Shown: positions 7,212-16,141, counted from the stretch's first letter. The stretch is 34,200 bases of DNA from Pedobacter fastidiosus (GCF_014306625.1 NZ_JACRYL010000004.1:272598-306797); one strand, 5' to 3'. Numbers and translations: made by a program. Notes: a model not told the origin generated them from the letters alone.

Positions 7212-7305
7212 ATTAGCCTAAATATTACACGAAACCTGTGCTAAAGGTTGTTTTTTTTATAAAAAATTAATAAGCTTGTTTAACATTAATCGTTAAAGAG
7301 ATACC

Positions 7306-7572
7306 ATGCCGATAGAAATTGTAGAAAAAGAACATATAAGCTACTTAAATATTATAAACGCCAACGAAGATCATACCGATGAATTAAAAACTAAGCTAGC
7401 TGAGGCACAGCGTTTAGGAAATGAATTTAAGGCGAAAGCAGTTATAACATTTAATACTACAATAGGACCAAAAAGGGTCGATACTACAGTTTGGGCAGTT
7501 ACCGAAAAATATTTGCAGCTCAAAAATAACATCCATATTCCGTTAAAAAGTTTAATTGACATTGATTTTTAA
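7306..7572 (+). CDS. Conserved-looking 88-aa protein of unknown function
   Basis: The frame encodes a soluble 88-residue protein with alternating helix and strand. A charged helical stretch (about 22-45, DHTDELKTKLAEAQRLGNEF) is followed by beta-rich segments (KAVITFNTTIGPKRVDTTVWAV, then HIPLKSLIDIDF). It has no signal peptide, membrane segment or cysteine. Codon use resembles the neighbours and the ORF sits alone between the S41 terminator and dprA, so it is probably a real cytosolic protein. I do not recognise a family and assign no function. Confidence 0.6.
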   Translation: MPIEIVEKEHISYLNIINANEDHTDELKTKLAEAQRLGNEFKAKAVITFNTTIGPKRVDTTVWAVTEKYLQLKNNIHIPLKSLIDIDF

Positions 7573-7633
7573 GCGACGATAAAAAAAGGAAATAAATCAT
7601 CCCAAGCATTTATTCACCTTAGCTTAAATATTA

Positions 7634-8728
7634 ATGAGTACGCTCCATAAAATTGCTTTAACATTTATAAAATCAATTGGCCCAGTAACTGCCAAAAATC
7701 TACTTGCTTATTGTGGCAGTGCCGAAAATGTTTTTTCAGCAAACCGAAAACAATTGTTGCAAATTCCAGGAATTGGAGAAAAAACAGTCGAAGCAATTTT
7801 AGGAACAAATGCTTTAGTTCGAGCTGAAGAAGAGCTGAAATTTGTTGAAAAACATGATATCGAAGTGCTTTTCTTCTCTGATGATAATTACCCAAAGCGC
7901 TTAAAAAACTGCTTTGATTCGCCAATACTATTATATTTTAAGGGCAAGGCAGATTTAAATCATCCTAGGATTTTAAGCATTGTGGGTACTAGAAATGCTA
8001 CAGAATATGGGCGCAATTTATGTAAGCAACTAATTGAAGTATTGGCACCATACAATGTTTTGGTTGTTAGCGGTTTGGCTTATGGGATAGATGTTGCGGC
8101 ACATAAAGAATGTATCGCAAATGATGTAGCTACAGTTGGCGTTTTAGGTCATGGGTTAGATAGATTATATCCACAGCTCCATAAAAATGTATCTCAAAAA
8201 ATGGTTTTGAATGGAGGCTTGCTAACCGAATTTCCGATACTTACCAATCCAGATCGCCAAAATTTCCCACAACGGAATCGGATTATTGCCGGCATTGCAG
8301 ATGCAACCATAGTTGTAGAAGCTTCATTAAAAGGTGGTGCATTAATTACAGCAGAAATCGCAAATTCTTATAATAAAGATGTTTACGCATTTCCAGGTAG
8401 AACGAATGATTTATTTTCGGAAGGATGTAATTTTCTAATTAAGACCAATAGGGCAGGACTGATTAACAATGCTAACGATTTAATTTATTATTTAGGTTGG
8501 GATAATGAAGTAAAAGAGAAGAAAAAGCAAGCTCAAACCGCTTTACATATCAACCTTACAGCTAATGAACAAAAAGTTGTAGATGCGCTTAAAAATGGGC
8601 AGTTGGCGATCGACGAGTTATCAATAGAATTGAATATTCAACAAAGCAAACTCGCAATCGTAATCCTTACGCTAGAAATGCAGGGAATTATTGTTTCTCT
8701 GCCAGGAAAGATTTATAAACTTGCGTAA
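7634..8728 (+). CDS. dprA: DNA-processing protein DprA
   Basis: The 364-residue protein has the DprA/Smf layout. An N-terminal helix-hairpin-helix region (about 10-60, with KSIGPVTAKNLL and IPGIGEKTVEAI) is followed by the Rossmann-like core: SIVGTRNATEYG, VVSGLAYGIDVAAH, GHGLDRLYP, FPQRNRIIAG, KGGALITAEIA and FPGRTNDLFSEGCN. A C-terminal winged-helix DML1-like domain covers about 305-364. DprA binds incoming single-stranded DNA and loads RecA during natural transformation; it is also widespread in bacteria not known to be competent. No competence gene is adjacent. A 61-bp gap separates it from the 88-aa gene. Confidence 0.95.
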   Translation: MSTLHKIALTFIKSIGPVTAKNLLAYCGSAENVFSANRKQLLQIPGIGEKTVEAILGTNALVRAEEELKFVEKHDIEVLFFSDDNYPKRLKNCFDSPILLYFKGKADLNHPRILSIVGTRNATEYGRNLCKQLIEVLAPYNVLVVSGLAYGIDVAAHKECIANDVATVGVLGHGLDRLYPQLHKNVSQKMVLNGGLLTEFPILTNPDRQNFPQRNRIIAGIADATIVVEASLKGGALITAEIANSYNKDVYAFPGRTNDLFSEGCNFLIKTNRAGLINNANDLIYYLGWDNEVKEKKKQAQTALHINLTANEQKVVDALKNGQLAIDELSIELNIQQSKLAIVILTLEMQGIIVSLPGKIYKLA

Positions 8729-8735
8729 TAGTTAG

Positions 8736-8831
8736 CCTTCCTTTCGACTGGAGCACCGTATAGTGGAGAAATCTTTGAACTTAATTTTAACAATTGGCAA
8801 AGAATTATCCTGCTTCACTCAAAATGACGAC
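8736..8831. repeat. Imperfect palindromic intergenic element
   Basis: The left part (CTTTCGACTGGAGC, then GTGGAGAAATCTTTG) and the reverse complement of the right part (CGTCATTTTGAGTGAAGC, then ATAATTCTTTG) align imperfectly. The segment could thus fold into a long hairpin. Its wording resembles dispersed noncoding repeats I associate with Pedobacter-like genomes. No ORF is present. The rest of the gap up to 9035 is AT-rich with nothing else recognisable apart from the putative -7 box at 9023. Confidence 0.45.
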
Positions 8832-9022
8832 TAAAAATTAATATTGAAGCTTTACTATGCTAAATCACCGTAAACCCAAAATTCAAAATTGAATTTTACC
8901 CAATAATCAATCTATAATGCCTATCATTTTTATAGATTAAGCAATAAAATTCTATTATATTTTAATAATCGAAATTATGTTTCAAATAAAATATAGTTTA
9001 TAAAATACTTAATGCCTTTGCT

Positions 9023-9030
9023 TAATTTTG
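9023..9030 (+). promoter_or_regulatory. -7 element of the cystathionine beta-synthase gene
   Basis: TAATTTTG matches TAnnTTTG and ends 5 nt before ATG 9036. No clear -33 TTG is seen. If used, the transcript would start at or beside the start codon, which argues against the upstream ATG at 9012. Confidence 0.4.
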
Positions 9031-9035
9031 CTTCC

Positions 9036-10397
9036 ATGTGGTACAATAATATTTTAGAAACCATTGGCAACACGCCACTGGTAAAATTAAACACGATAAC
9101 AAAAGGAGTTCCTGGAACAATTCTGGCCAAAATAGAAACAACTAATCCTGGTAATTCAATTAAAGACCGTATGGCGGTTAAAATGATTGAAGATGCTGAG
9201 AAAAGTGGTAAACTAAAACCAGGTGGAACTATTATTGAAGGAACTTCGGGAAATACAGGAATGGGCCTTGCAATGGCTGCAATCATTAAAGGCTATAAAT
9301 GTATTTTCACCACAACAGATAAACAATCAAAAGAAAAGGTAGATGCTTTGCGAGCTTTTGGAGCTGAGGTAATTGTTTGTCCTACAAACGTAGAACCAGA
9401 AGATCCACGTTCTTATTATTCGGTTTCTTCTCGTTTAGAGCGTGAAGTTCCAAATTCTTGGAAACCAAATCAATATGACAATTTAGCCAATTCCCAAGCA
9501 CATTACGAATCTACTGGTCCCGAAATTTGGGAACAAACGGAAGGTAAAATTACACACTTAGTTGTAGGTGTAGGTACTGGTGGTACAATATCTGGAACAG
9601 GAAAATATTTAAAAGAAAAGAATCCAAATATTAAAGTTTGGGGAATTGATACTTATGGATCTGTTTTCAAAAAATATAAAGAAACTGGAATTTTCGATAA
9701 GGATGAAATTTATCCTTACATAACTGAAGGTATTGGAGAAGATTTCTTGCCAGCGAATGTAAATTTTGATGTGATCGATTTATTCGAAAAAGTAACAGAT
9801 AAAGATGCGGCATTAATGACGCGTGATATCGCCCGTAAGGAAGGTATTTTTGTTGGAAATTCTGCTGGTGCTGCAATAGGTGGTTTAATTCAGTTAAAAG
9901 ATAAATTGAAACCAGAAGATATAGTCGTGGTTATTTTTCACGATCATGGAAGCCGTTATATGGGCAAAATGTATAATGAAGATTGGTTGCGAGAACGTGG
10001 ATTTTTGCAAGATGAAAAACTAACTGCCAAATCAATTTTAGCTAAAAAAGACTCGACAGAAATTGTAACACTTGATGCTACCAAATCTGTTTTAGAAGCC
10101 ATCAACACCATTAAGTCGATGAATATTTCTCAAATTCCGGTCACTCAACAGGGAATGATTGTTGGTAAAATTGCTGAAAGTGACATTCTTACCGCTTTGT
10201 TAGAAAATCCAGGTTTGAAATCGGCACCAATTTCAGAAATCATGACCGCTACTTTTCCTTTCGTTGATTTAAATACTTCAATTGATAAAATTTCATCACT
10301 GATTAATAAGGAAAATTCTGCTGTTTTGGTAGAAGATGAATCAGGTAAAATTGAAATCATCACGCAGTATGATATTATAAATGCGATTTCGGGGTAA
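9036..10397 (+). CDS. Cystathionine beta-synthase (PLP fold-type II with C-terminal CBS pair)
   Basis: From ATG 9036 the product has 453 residues. The catalytic domain (1 to about 320) shows the cysteine-synthase/CBS signature: the PLP lysine Lys43 in NPGNSIKDRM, the substrate loop EGTSGNTGMG (68-77), the phosphate-binding GVGTGGTISGTG and the C-terminal VGNSAGAAIGG. Two CBS motifs follow (about 330-453, including ISQIPVTQQGMIVGKIAE), usually a regulatory adenosyl-ligand module. This arrangement distinguishes cystathionine beta-synthase from plain CysK/CysM. The reaction condenses serine (or an activated serine) with homocysteine to cystathionine, though O-acetylserine sulfhydrylase activity is possible. 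It complements the cystathionine gamma enzyme at 14983. An upstream ATG at 9012 would add 8 residues but precedes the -7-like box. Confidence 0.88.
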   Translation: MWYNNILETIGNTPLVKLNTITKGVPGTILAKIETTNPGNSIKDRMAVKMIEDAEKSGKLKPGGTIIEGTSGNTGMGLAMAAIIKGYKCIFTTTDKQSKEKVDALRAFGAEVIVCPTNVEPEDPRSYYSVSSRLEREVPNSWKPNQYDNLANSQAHYESTGPEIWEQTEGKITHLVVGVGTGGTISGTGKYLKEKNPNIKVWGIDTYGSVFKKYKETGIFDKDEIYPYITEGIGEDFLPANVNFDVIDLFEKVTDKDAALMTRDIARKEGIFVGNSAGAAIGGLIQLKDKLKPEDIVVVIFHDHGSRYMGKMYNEDWLRERGFLQDEKLTAKSILAKKDSTEIVTLDATKSVLEAINTIKSMNISQIPVTQQGMIVGKIAESDILTALLENPGLKSAPISEIMTATFPFVDLNTSIDKISSLINKENSAVLVEDESGKIEIITQYDIINAISG

Positions 10398-10410
10398 CCC
10401 TTTCTATAGT

Positions 10411-10514
10411 TTCTGTTGGTCGAGATTTGAAATCTCGATCATACAGTTTTAATATATTAAGGATTAAAAATCCTAAGTTCTTTAAGACGGGACTGCAAAT
10501 CTCGACTAACAAGA
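10411..10514. repeat. MITE-like element with 19-bp terminal inverted repeats
   Basis: The left end 10411-10429 (TTCTGTTGGTCGAGATTTG) matches the reverse complement of the right end 10496-10514 at 16 of 19 positions. The left end carries a nested short palindrome (CGAGATTTGAAATCTCG) and the middle carries GGATTAAAAATCC. No ORF is present. It follows the cystathionine beta-synthase stop codon by 13 bp and could serve as a transcript-ending hairpin. Confidence 0.6.
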
Positions 10515-10735
10515 CTAAAGAAAAGATATATACACCAGAAGTTAATTTTTAAAAATGGTGGTTATTGCGAGGGAGAGCCTATTCCGACTTTACGAGAAAG
10601 CAATGCTACAATTATCGCTATACTTTAAACTATTAAGATTTGCCCCTCCAAAGGACGCTTTTTAACATTGTGTATCCAGGCGATGGCTACGGTAGTAGAC
10701 TCTATTTTACATTATCTATAACTATAAATGCATAA
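10515..10735. other. Noncoding gap with a degenerate repeat remnant
   Basis: There is no plausible ORF in this 221-bp stretch. Around 10565-10608, ATTGCGAGG and a downstream AGAAAGCAATG look like the decayed ends of a dispersed palindromic intergenic repeat. The rest is unremarkable. Confidence 0.35.
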
Positions 10736-10770
10736 AAAAAGTCATTAAGATAAAATCTTAATGACTTTTT
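10736..10770 (-). terminator. Strong terminator after the OmpP1/FadL-type gene, likely bidirectional
   Basis: A perfect 16-bp stem (AAAAAGTCATTAAGAT with its complement) and an AAA loop, with T-runs on both strands, lie 17 bp beyond the stop codon of the minus-strand gene. It can also stop plus-strand transcripts arriving from the cystathionine beta-synthase gene. Confidence 0.85.
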
Positions 10771-10787
10771 ATTTATTTAATTAACGC

Positions 10788-12293
10788 TTAGAATCTTACT
10801 CCAAAAGTTAAAAATACGTTGTTTCTTGTTGTTTTAACATCAGCCAATGGTTCAGAGTAGTCGTTCAATTCGTAAGGACTAGAGTTGAAATTGGTTTGGA
10901 AGTTTTGATAAGTTACATCTACATAATAATTATCTACACGATAACCAATACCGCCAGAATAATATTTTTGTTCGTAAAATTTATCTACGCCATCTTTAAT
11001 TCCACTTCCATTTACACCATAACCACCTCTTAAACTCAATTCGTTACTCACTTTAATTTCTGCACCGAAGCGATAATTAACGGCTTCTTTGTAAGAATTT
11101 TTGATGAAGGCGTTGTTGCTGTTTATCGTTGTTAAATCAGAACCTTCATCAGCAGAAAATCTCATTGTGGAATAATCTACGTAATCAATATCAGCTGATA
11201 TTAAAGCTCTACCGCCAATGATATAACTAGCACCAGCAGATGCTTTTAGTGGTGTACGCAAGTTATAGGTAAAGGTGTAGTTCTGATTTGGATTGTTTGA
11301 GTTATATCCAGTCAACTGACTGTTCACACTTTCGTTAGAATTATCCTGAACATTCATCCAAGTAGGAGATTGGAAGTTAACACCAATACGGAATTCATTT
11401 ACAGGTTTGAAAATCATACCAACTTTTAAATTTACACCAGAACCTTTTGTTTCTTGGTTTCTAGTATAGTTTAAAATGTAATTTTCATTTCCCTCATACA
11501 AGTTTGTGCTTTCGTTAAAAGAGTTTAAAACTCCAGATTCGGTATAACTCGCATCGCTAATGTAACGAACGTTAACAAAACTCACTGCACCTCCTAAATA
11601 GAATTTGTTTGAGAAATTTAAGGCTCCAGCCACATTAAATTCTGAAGTAGAACCTAAACGAGATTCGTTCCAATTCTGTTTGAAGCTTGTACCTGTGTAG
11701 GGCTCTGCAGAGAATGAATTTGGATAACTTGGCGTGTTTCTGTTAATCAAGTAACTATCATAAGCATCACCAGCTAATGTCCCATCAATTCCATAAGCAT
11801 TTGCTTGCTCGGCCAACGCATCACGATAAGAACTATTTGCATTTGTTCCGCTGTATTGAAATTGATTAAAGAAATCGTTATTCCTATTGTAACCAACACC
11901 TAAAACGGCACTTACCACACCTTTCTGAGTATCAGAACCTTTTGCCTTATAAGTTGGGCTGTAAAAAACTACACCTAAGTTATTTAAGTTGATCTGTCCT
12001 TTAGAATCTTTAGTCGCATTACCTAAAAAAGTGCTTTGGTTAGATACGCCATTATATTCTGGAGTGATGCTAAATTCGGATTTTGTGAACAAGCCCAAAC
12101 CTGCTGGGTTTGCACCTATAGATCCCATATCTCCACCAACACCAATTTGTGCACCGCCCATTGCTTTAAATCTAGCGGTACTTCCATAACTACTTTGGGA
12201 GAAACGATAGGCATCTGGCGCATAACTTTGCGCATATAATGTCCCTGTAGCAGTTACTGTAACCGCTATAAAGGTTAAAATTATTCTTTTCAT
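10788..12293 (-). CDS. OmpP1/FadL/TodX-type outer-membrane transport protein
   Basis: The 501-residue protein has a Sec signal peptide (about 1-21, ending LYA-Q). The N-terminal hatch-like motif region contains ARFKAMGGAQIGVGGDMGSIGANPAGLG, typical of the FadL family. The rest shows alternating amphipathic strands rich in Tyr/Asn/Ser and a C-terminal beta signal ending in Phe (VFLTFGVRF). FadL-type barrels carry hydrophobic compounds across the outer membrane; the substrate here is unknown. It lies 27 bp downstream of the Gly/Tyr-rich lipoprotein gene on the same strand, so both are probably one transcript, ending at the terminator at 10736-10770. The family call is good; the hydrophobic-substrate role is inferred from the family. 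Confidence 0.85.
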   Translation of the reverse strand: MKRIILTFIAVTVTATGTLYAQSYAPDAYRFSQSSYGSTARFKAMGGAQIGVGGDMGSIGANPAGLGLFTKSEFSITPEYNGVSNQSTFLGNATKDSKGQINLNNLGVVFYSPTYKAKGSDTQKGVVSAVLGVGYNRNNDFFNQFQYSGTNANSSYRDALAEQANAYGIDGTLAGDAYDSYLINRNTPSYPNSFSAEPYTGTSFKQNWNESRLGSTSEFNVAGALNFSNKFYLGGAVSFVNVRYISDASYTESGVLNSFNESTNLYEGNENYILNYTRNQETKGSGVNLKVGMIFKPVNEFRIGVNFQSPTWMNVQDNSNESVNSQLTGYNSNNPNQNYTFTYNLRTPLKASAGASYIIGGRALISADIDYVDYSTMRFSADEGSDLTTINSNNAFIKNSYKEAVNYRFGAEIKVSNELSLRGGYGVNGSGIKDGVDKFYEQKYYSGGIGYRVDNYYVDVTYQNFQTNFNSSPYELNDYSEPLADVKTTRNNVFLTFGVRF

Positions 12294-12320
12294 CTTATGT
12301 TTAATTGTGTGTTGCTGATA

Positions 12321-13235
12321 TTAACCTCTTCCTGCTCTACCTGGTCTAGCGCCACCGCCACCACCGCCAGAACTGCTTCCGCCACCGCTCGATCCACTAC
12401 TTGATGGTGGTGGAGAATAACTTGGTGCAGGTCTTTCCTCACGAGATGGTCTACTCATTTGAGGTTGTGGCTGATTTGGTTGATTGCTAGGTTGAACATT
12501 TCTAGTTGGGCGACCGTTATTTGGATTGGTAGAACTTACCGCACCATTGTTACCACCAATAGTTGAAGAAGATCTTCCCGGTCTGCCATAATTAGGTGCA
12601 ACAGTGGCACCGCCTCTTGGTACTCCAGTATCATTACTTCCAGGTCTTGGTCTAAAAGTTCTATTAGAAGCTACTCCGCCTCCATAGTAACCGCCGCCAC
12701 CACCATAATATCCTCCGCCGCCGTAGTATCCGCCACCCCAACCGTAGCGATCATAATAAGAGTTTGGTCCCCAAGAATTCCATCCATAGGGATTGTTGTA
12801 TCCGTAACCGAAGTTGCCATAGTAGAGTGGATTGTTCCAGATGCTGCCATAGTAGCCACCGCCCCAATTAAGGCCATAACCGTTATTCCAGCCTAAGCCA
12901 AATCCTAAGTAATTATTGTTATAGTAAGAATTATCGAAATAAGGATCATAATAACCTCTCCAAGAATAGCCGTTGTAAAAACGATTAATTCTAGAAGAAT
13001 AATCCATATCGTAATAAGGATTACTTGTGCCATAATATTCATCATATTCAGCTTGATTTTGACCTTGAGCCTGTTGTGTTTGTACAGGGGCCATATATTC
13101 AACCTCTTTGGCTTGCGCTACGCTGTTGTAAACATCATCGCTAATGGTTTTTTGAGCCAATTTTGGTGTGGAGCATGATGCAACCAACCCAGCGGCTGCA
13201 ATCAATACAATGGGGAAAAATTTAATTGGTTTCAT
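12321..13235 (-). CDS. Low-complexity Gly/Tyr/Asn-rich lipoprotein
   Basis: The 304-residue product has a lipoprotein signal peptide with lipobox LVASC (Cys21). The mature part has three zones: a charged/Gln-rich linker (about 25-65), a Tyr/Asn/Gly/Trp-rich zone (about 65-190, with many YYG and NNPYG motifs and a GGGYYGGGG run), and a Pro/Ser/Arg/Gly-rich tail (about 190-304) ending in Gly-Ser and Gly-Arg tracts. No enzyme domain is visible. Such composition suggests a flexible, surface-exposed or matrix-associated protein. Compositional bias makes homology calls unreliable. It is transcribed ahead of the FadL-type gene and may be its envelope partner, which is positional inference. Confidence 0.78.
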   Translation of the reverse strand: MKPIKFFPIVLIAAAGLVASCSTPKLAQKTISDDVYNSVAQAKEVEYMAPVQTQQAQGQNQAEYDEYYGTSNPYYDMDYSSRINRFYNGYSWRGYYDPYFDNSYYNNNYLGFGLGWNNGYGLNWGGGYYGSIWNNPLYYGNFGYGYNNPYGWNSWGPNSYYDRYGWGGGYYGGGGYYGGGGGYYGGGVASNRTFRPRPGSNDTGVPRGGATVAPNYGRPGRSSSTIGGNNGAVSSTNPNNGRPTRNVQPSNQPNQPQPQMSRPSREERPAPSYSPPPSSSGSSGGGSSSGGGGGGARPGRAGRG

Positions 13236-13434
13236 TGTGTTTATATTTAGTTGTGTGTGTCAACAAGATAATAAAAAGCTTTTAAATTTTGCTCGCCAAT
13301 AACGATATAGTTGGTCACATTATTGTTTTAAAATCAATGCATTCAATTCTTAATCGTTTTGTAGGCATAAATTTATAAATTTGTGGCTTAATTTCACATT
13401 ATTTAACATACAAATTACGTTCCAAATACATAAT

Positions 13435-14907
13435 ATGAGCAAAGAAATTACAAGCAGAGAAGCAGATTATTCCCAGTGGTATAACGATATTGTATTAAAG
13501 GCAGATTTGGCAGAACACTCTGCCGTTCGTGGATGTATGGTTATTAAGCCCAATGGCTATGCTATATGGGAAAAAATGCAGGCCGTTTTAGATAAAATGT
13601 TTAAAGATACCGGGCATCAAAATGCATATTTCCCTTTGTTCATCCCTAAGTCATTTTTTTCTAAAGAAGCATCTCATGTAGAGGGCTTTGCAACAGAATG
13701 TGCCGTTGTAACACATTACCGTCTAAAAAATGATGGCAATGGCAACATCGTTGTAGATGAAACCGCTAAATTGGAAGAAGAGCTGATTGTTCGTCCAACT
13801 TCAGAAACCATAATTTGGAATACATACAGAGGCTGGATCCAATCCTACCGTGATTTACCTATTTTAATTAATCAATGGGCAAATGTTGTACGTTGGGAAA
13901 TGAGAACTCGTTTGTTTTTACGTACGGCAGAATTTTTATGGCAAGAAGGGCATACCGCTCATGCAACCGCTCAAGAAGCAATTGAAGAAACGGAACGTAT
14001 GTTGCATATCTATGCTGATTTTGCTGAAAACTGGTTAGCCGTTCCAGTGATTAGAGGTCGTAAATCTCCTAATGAAAGATTTGCTGGAGCCTTAGATACC
14101 TATTGCATTGAAGCTTTAATGCAGGATGGAAAGGCACTTCAGGCTGGAACATCTCACTTTTTAGGACAAAACTTTGCTAAAGCCTTTGATGTTAAATTTA
14201 CTGGAAGAGATGGTAAGTTAGATTACGTTTGGGCATCATCTTGGGGTGTTTCTACCCGTTTAATGGGTGCTTTGGTTATGGCACATAGTGATGATTCAGG
14301 TTTAATTATTCCACCGAAATTAGCGCCAATTCAAGTTGTAATTGTGCCTATTTACAAAAGTGATGAAGATTTGGCCAAAATAACTTCTTACGTTAATGAA
14401 TTATCGATGAGGTTAAAAGGCTTAGGTGTATCTGTTAAATATGATGACCGTGATACACAACGCCCGGGTTTTAAATTCGCAGATTATGAATTAAAAGGAG
14501 TGCCGATTCGCATTGCGATTGGTGGCCGTGATTTGGAAAATAAAACCGTTGAGGTTGCGCGTAGAGACACCAAATTAAAGCAGACTATTCCGCAGGAAGG
14601 GCTGGATATTTACATTATTAAATTATTGGAAGATATTCAAGCTGCTATGTTCAACAAGGCATTGGCTTATAGGGACGAACACATTACTGAAGCCAATAGT
14701 TATGATGAATTTAAGCAATTGCTTGATGGTAAAGCTGGATTTATTTCTGCCCATTGGGATGGAACTTCAGAAACTGAGCAAAAAATTAAAGACGAAACTA
14801 AGGCCACAATCCGTTGTATTCCTTTAGATAATAAACTGGAAGATGGTGTGTGTATTTATTCGGGAAACCCATCAACACAAAGGGTATTATTTGCAAGAGC
14901 TTATTAA
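13435..14907 (+). CDS. proS: Prolyl-tRNA synthetase, archaeal/eukaryotic-like type 3
   Basis: The 490-residue enzyme charges tRNA-Pro with proline. It starts at ATG 13435 ([18 protein letters not shown]). A frame extension up to 13381 begins with a TTG that overlaps a TAAATTTG octamer (13376-13383) and adds an unsupported leader. Class II features are visible: motif 2-like [11 protein letters not shown] and [30 protein letters not shown], the Pro-binding [16 protein letters not shown] and motif 3-type [18 protein letters not shown]. The anticodon-binding domain covers about 300-400 ([15 protein letters not shown] onward) and a C-terminal extension ends in Tyr. Length and the absence of the bacterial editing insertion identify the short type-3 ProRS common in Bacteroidota. 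Confidence 0.95.
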   Translation: MSKEITSREADYSQWYNDIVLKADLAEHSAVRGCMVIKPNGYAIWEKMQAVLDKMFKDTGHQNAYFPLFIPKSFFSKEASHVEGFATECAVVTHYRLKNDGNGNIVVDETAKLEEELIVRPTSETIIWNTYRGWIQSYRDLPILINQWANVVRWEMRTRLFLRTAEFLWQEGHTAHATAQEAIEETERMLHIYADFAENWLAVPVIRGRKSPNERFAGALDTYCIEALMQDGKALQAGTSHFLGQNFAKAFDVKFTGRDGKLDYVWASSWGVSTRLMGALVMAHSDDSGLIIPPKLAPIQVVIVPIYKSDEDLAKITSYVNELSMRLKGLGVSVKYDDRDTQRPGFKFADYELKGVPIRIAIGGRDLENKTVEVARRDTKLKQTIPQEGLDIYIIKLLEDIQAAMFNKALAYRDEHITEANSYDEFKQLLDGKAGFISAHWDGTSETEQKIKDETKATIRCIPLDNKLEDGVCIYSGNPSTQRVLFARAY

Positions 14908-14923
14908 ATTAGAATGTAAAATC

Positions 14924-14962
14924 GATCAAGATATGACTGAGGTTTCAGAATCTTATCTCGAC
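14924..14962. repeat. Imperfect inverted repeat upstream of the cystathionine gamma gene
   Basis: Arms starting GATCAAGATATGACTGA and ending TCAGAATCTTATCTCGAC pair imperfectly around a GGTT loop. It sits in the 75-bp gap between proS and the cystathionine gamma gene, 20 bp before the ATG. A leader hairpin or a remnant of a palindromic intergenic repeat are both possible (GTCGAGAT also occurs in the ends of the 10411-10514 element). Confidence 0.35.
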
Positions 14963-14982
14963 CCACATCTCAACACAAAAAA

Positions 14983-16122
14983 ATGAAATTCGCAACAAAA
15001 GCTATACACGCAGGTCAAGAGCCTGATCCAACAACTGGTGCCGTAATGACACCGATTTATCAAACATCTACTTACTGGCAAAAATCGCCTGGCGATAATA
15101 AAGGCTACGAGTATTCTAGAGGTACAAACCCAACCCGTAAAGCTTTGGAAGATTGCCTTGCTGCTTTAGAAAATGCCAAGTACGGATTAGCTTTTTCTAG
15201 TGGAATGGGTGCTACTGATGCCGTTTTAAAATTGCTTCAACCCGGTGATGAAGTGATTACTGGAAATGATTTATACGGAGGTTCTTATCGAATTTTTACT
15301 AAAATCTTCAGTAAATATGGTATCAAATTTCATTTTCTGGATCTTTCTAAACCAGAGAATATGTTGCCATATATCAATGATAAAACAAAATTGGTTTGGA
15401 TTGAAACACCAACCAACCCAACCATGCAAATTATTGATATTGAGGGTGTAGCGAAGATTACAAAGGAAAAGAATTTGATTTTAACAGTCGACAATACTTT
15501 TGCTTCACCTTACTTACAAAACCCAATTGATTTAGGTGCTGATATTGTAATGCATTCGGTTACGAAATATATTGGTGGTCACTCTGATGTGGTAATGGGT
15601 GCTTTGGTTACAAATGATGAGCAACTTTATAAAGATCTTTGGTTTATTTACAATGCATGTGGCGCAACTCCAGGTCCACAAGATTCTTTCTTGGTTTTAA
15701 GAGGAATTAAAACTTTGCATTTGCGAATGAAGGCACATTGTGAAAACGGTGAGCGTATTGCTCATTACTTAAAAACACACCCTAAAGTTGATAAGATTTA
15801 CTGGCCGGGTTTTGAAGATCATCCAAATCATGATGTGGCGAAAAGACAGATGCGTGGTTTTGGAGGAATGATTTCCATAACTTTAAAAGGTGCAGATCTT
15901 CAGGAAACTTTTAGAATTTCATCTAATTTCAAAGTATTTACATTGGCCGAATCTTTAGGTGGTGTAGAATCTTTAATCAATCATCCAGCAACTATGACGC
16001 ATGGTTCAATCCCTAAAGAAGAACGTGAAAAAGTTGGTGTTACCGATAACTTATTGCGTTTAAGCGTTGGTGTAGAAGATATTGATGATTTATTGGAAGA
16101 TTTAGAAAACGCTTTGAAATAA
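14983..16122 (+). CDS. Cystathionine gamma-synthase/gamma-lyase family PLP enzyme
   Basis: The 379-residue protein belongs to the Cys/Met-metabolism PLP family (fold type I). Visible are YSRGTNPTRKALE (44-56), the cofactor-stacking Tyr in NDLYGGSYRIF, ETPTNPTMQ (141-149), VDNTFASPYLQNP with the PLP Asp170, and the Schiff-base Lys195 in HSVTKYIGGHSD. The C-terminal ESLGGVESLINHPATMTH is the typical substrate-binding end. The family includes cystathionine gamma-synthase, gamma-lyase and O-acetylhomoserine sulfhydrylase; sequence inspection alone cannot separate synthase from lyase. With the cystathionine beta-synthase at 9036 in the same neighbourhood, a lyase role in reverse transsulfuration (homocysteine to cysteine) is attractive. 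Confidence 0.9.
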   Translation: MKFATKAIHAGQEPDPTTGAVMTPIYQTSTYWQKSPGDNKGYEYSRGTNPTRKALEDCLAALENAKYGLAFSSGMGATDAVLKLLQPGDEVITGNDLYGGSYRIFTKIFSKYGIKFHFLDLSKPENMLPYINDKTKLVWIETPTNPTMQIIDIEGVAKITKEKNLILTVDNTFASPYLQNPIDLGADIVMHSVTKYIGGHSDVVMGALVTNDEQLYKDLWFIYNACGATPGPQDSFLVLRGIKTLHLRMKAHCENGERIAHYLKTHPKVDKIYWPGFEDHPNHDVAKRQMRGFGGMISITLKGADLQETFRISSNFKVFTLAESLGGVESLINHPATMTHGSIPKEEREKVGVTDNLLRLSVGVEDIDDLLEDLENALK

Positions 16123-16141
16123 GCTGAATCAAATATTAAGT

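Noticed and set aside
12671..13102. Two other minus-strand frames within the Gly/Tyr-rich lipoprotein gene
   Set aside because: They are out-of-frame readings of the low-complexity coding sequence, which has a clear lipoprotein signal in the chosen frame.
13381..13434. 18-residue N-terminal extension of ProRS
   Set aside because: It starts with a TTG inside a TAAATTTG octamer, and ATG 13435 gives the normal family N-terminus. The octamer itself was not listed as a promoter because no -33 element lies at the right distance.
14924..14982. SAM-type riboswitch before the cystathionine gamma gene
   Set aside because: Only a short imperfect hairpin is present; there is no conserved multi-helix core and the gap is too short for SAM-I.
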